Shown one piece after another: positions 62,831-64,000 of a DNA stretch of 64,000 nt. Each line of letters begins with the position of its first letter. Position 1 is the first letter of the stretch. The position numbers were made by a program, and so were the translations under genes. The stretch comes from JAOUEA01 sp038249195 (lineage in GTDB: Bacteria; Actinomycetota; UBA4738; HRBIN12). The DNA is taken from positions 1 through 64,000 of the forward strand of contig JBBRWM010000013.1 of assembly GCA_038249195.1 (NCBI GenBank), given 5' to 3'. The notes beneath the pieces were generated by a model. It searched no databases, was not told the origin of the DNA, and was given only the letters and a program-made list of their open reading frames with translations.

Positions 62831-63892
62831 GTGGGTTCCTGGAGCACCGGCGCTCTGATCGGCGTGTTCGCGGTGGCGGCGGCGGCCACCTGGATCGCGG
62901 GCGTGGTGCTCTCCGACGCCACCGATGTCATCGACGACCGATTCGGCCTCGGTGAGGCCCTCGGGGGCATGATCCTCCTCGGGTTCGTCGGGACCTTGCC
63001 GGAGCTCGCCGTCACGGCGTCGGCCGCCGTGCACGGGAACCTCGGCCTGGCCGCCGGGAACCTCCTCGGCGGCATCGGGATGCAGACGTTGGTCCTGGTG
63101 TTGATCGATGCGGTGTCGCGCAGCGAGACGCCGCTGTCCACGATGTCGAAGGTCGTCGAGCCGATCTTCGAGGCCCTGCTCGTCGTCCTGGTCGTGTCCA
63201 TCGCGCTCATGGGTCCGCTGCTCCCGGCGAGCGTCGCCATCGGACCCGTGAGCCCGGTCTCCCTCACCATCGTCATCGCGTGGCTGCTCGGCATGGTCGG
63301 GCTCCAGCGGATCCAACGCTCGGAGCATTGGGAGTCGGTCGAGGACAGCCTGCGGGGCACCCTCGTCGCCGCGCAACCCGGACCCGTGAAGGGCGTTCGG
63401 CCAAACCGGTTCGCGAACGCCTCCACGCGCGTCGCCGTCATCTGGTTCGGCGTGGCAGCGTTGGTGACCCTCGTGGCCGGCGTCGCGCTCGAGCAGTCGG
63501 GTGACGGGCTCGCGACCGCGTGGGGGATCAACGGCGTCATCTTCGGCGCCACGATCCTGGCCGCCGTGACGGCGCTCCCCGAGGTCAGCACCGGGATCCG
63601 CGCGGTGCGACTCGGCAAGGTAGGGCTCGCCATGGGCGACATCTTCGGTGGCAACTCCGTACAGATCACGCTGTTCCTGCTCGCCGACATCTTGGCGGGC
63701 AAGCCGGTGCTCACCTCCGTGAGCAACGACTCGATGTGGCTGGGCGGGACGGGGCTCGCCGTGACCGCGATCTTCGCGATGGGGCTGCTCTTCAGGCCCC
63801 GCCGCAAGGTCCTCGGTTTGGGGCCCGATGCGTGGTTCGTGCTCGTGGCCTACGTGCTCGGGATCTGGGGTCTGCTCTTCATCGCGGGTTGA
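62831..63892 (+). CDS. Sod/Ca exchanger family (CaCA) transporter
   Basis: The 353-residue protein starts at GTG 62831. It has about ten helices and the two alpha repeats: LLGFVGTLPELAVTASAAVH with NLLGGIGMQ, and AAVTALPEVSTGIRAVRLGK with GDIFGGNSVQ. The Glu in LPE(L/V) of both repeats is present. The family exchanges Ca2+ for Na+ or H+. The exact ion is unknown. Confidence 0.88.
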   Translation: MGSWSTGALIGVFAVAAAATWIAGVVLSDATDVIDDRFGLGEALGGMILLGFVGTLPELAVTASAAVHGNLGLAAGNLLGGIGMQTLVLVLIDAVSRSETPLSTMSKVVEPIFEALLVVLVVSIALMGPLLPASVAIGPVSPVSLTIVIAWLLGMVGLQRIQRSEHWESVEDSLRGTLVAAQPGPVKGVRPNRFANASTRVAVIWFGVAALVTLVAGVALEQSGDGLATAWGINGVIFGATILAAVTALPEVSTGIRAVRLGKVGLAMGDIFGGNSVQITLFLLADILAGKPVLTSVSNDSMWLGGTGLAVTAIFAMGLLFRPRRKVLGLGPDAWFVLVAYVLGIWGLLFIAG

Positions 63893-63917
63893 GGCCGTCG
63901 CTCTACGCAGCAAGGCG

Positions 63918-64000
63918 ATGCCGTCGATCGAGATCACCCTCTCCTCCGAAGAGTTGTCGACAGCGGTGGGTCGATCCCTTGAGCCCACGACCCTCCGAGC
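63918..64000 (+). CDS. Start of a gene running off the right edge
   Basis: ATG 63918 with AAGG upstream gives MPSIEITLSSEELSTAVGRS and LEPTTLR, an open frame to the window end. Only 27 codons are visible, so no function can be assigned. Confidence 0.4.
   Translation, partial: MPSIEITLSSEELSTAVGRSLEPTTLR

Noticed and set aside
1..64000. CRISPR arrays, rRNA operons, prophage or integrase genes
   Set aside because: No regularly spaced repeats, rRNA sequence, or integrase/terminase/capsid motifs were seen on either strand.

Overview
The window is a high-GC, densely coded chromosome segment of an actinomycetotal bacterium. The evidence is a DUF222/HNH endonuclease, a DUF6458 protein, a SigB/SigF-type partner-switching module, a GPGG-motif small membrane protein, heavy use of GTG starts and 4-nt ATGA/GTGA overlaps. 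No rRNA, phage or CRISPR array is visible. I cannot name the genus; the mix fits an uncultured soil or aquatic lineage.

Layout. 1-4.9 kb is an accessory strip: the end of an IS3-family element lying inside a GNAT gene, tRNA-Arg(CCT), a frameshifted RHH antitoxin-like gene, a hipBA pair with a palindromic operator, a truncated DUF6884 gene, a second IS3 end relic and a LuxR fragment. 4.9-19 kb holds regulators and repair genes: a large cyclase/AAA/TPR protein, a divergent TetR unit, TerB-like, OsmC, DinB, DUF222-HNH, a cyclase plus cNMP-binding pair, and an XRE plus membrane protein pair. 19-25 kb is a membrane-lipid block: small zinc proteins, two divergent PAP2 phosphatases, then an overlapping operon of PAP2, diacylglycerol kinase, YihY and a phospholipase D/cardiolipin synthase. 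25-34.5 kb has a sensory-rhodopsin-transducer gene overlapping an FAD/Fe-S oxidoreductase, an SDR, a Crp/Fnr regulator, and an amidohydrolase-ureAB-ureC operon without urease accessory genes. 35-38.7 kb has an ABC exporter and a GDSL lipoprotein. 38.7-52.7 kb is a general-stress region: YihY, an RsbU-like phosphatase, CsbD, a SigB-type sigma factor, RsbW, RsbV, further HATPase and STAS proteins and many small proteins. 52.8-57.4 kb carries a GH25 muramidase and mixed enzymes. 57.4-61.5 kb is a tightly coupled cluster of MauE-like, Cys-rich exported, thioredoxin-like and membrane proteins. The window ends with a sialidase-like protein and a Na/Ca exchanger.

Two themes join the parts. First, promoter-like motifs GTTT-N15/16-GGGWA (W = T or A) precede about 14 genes from 19.9 to 51.5 kb, and the matching sigma factor and its switch lie in the same region. 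This looks like a local general-stress regulon, with several starts only about 9-13 nt after the -10 (probably leaderless). Second, the 57-61 kb cluster looks like an oxidative-folding and export system for an extremely Cys-rich protein. It resembles the maturation half of methylamine dehydrogenase, but no heavy chain is present and the second Trp needed for the TTQ cofactor is missing.

Caution: at least nine genes are broken by single-base gains or losses in short C or G runs, each repairable by one base. This pattern suggests uncorrected sequencing indels more than real gene decay.
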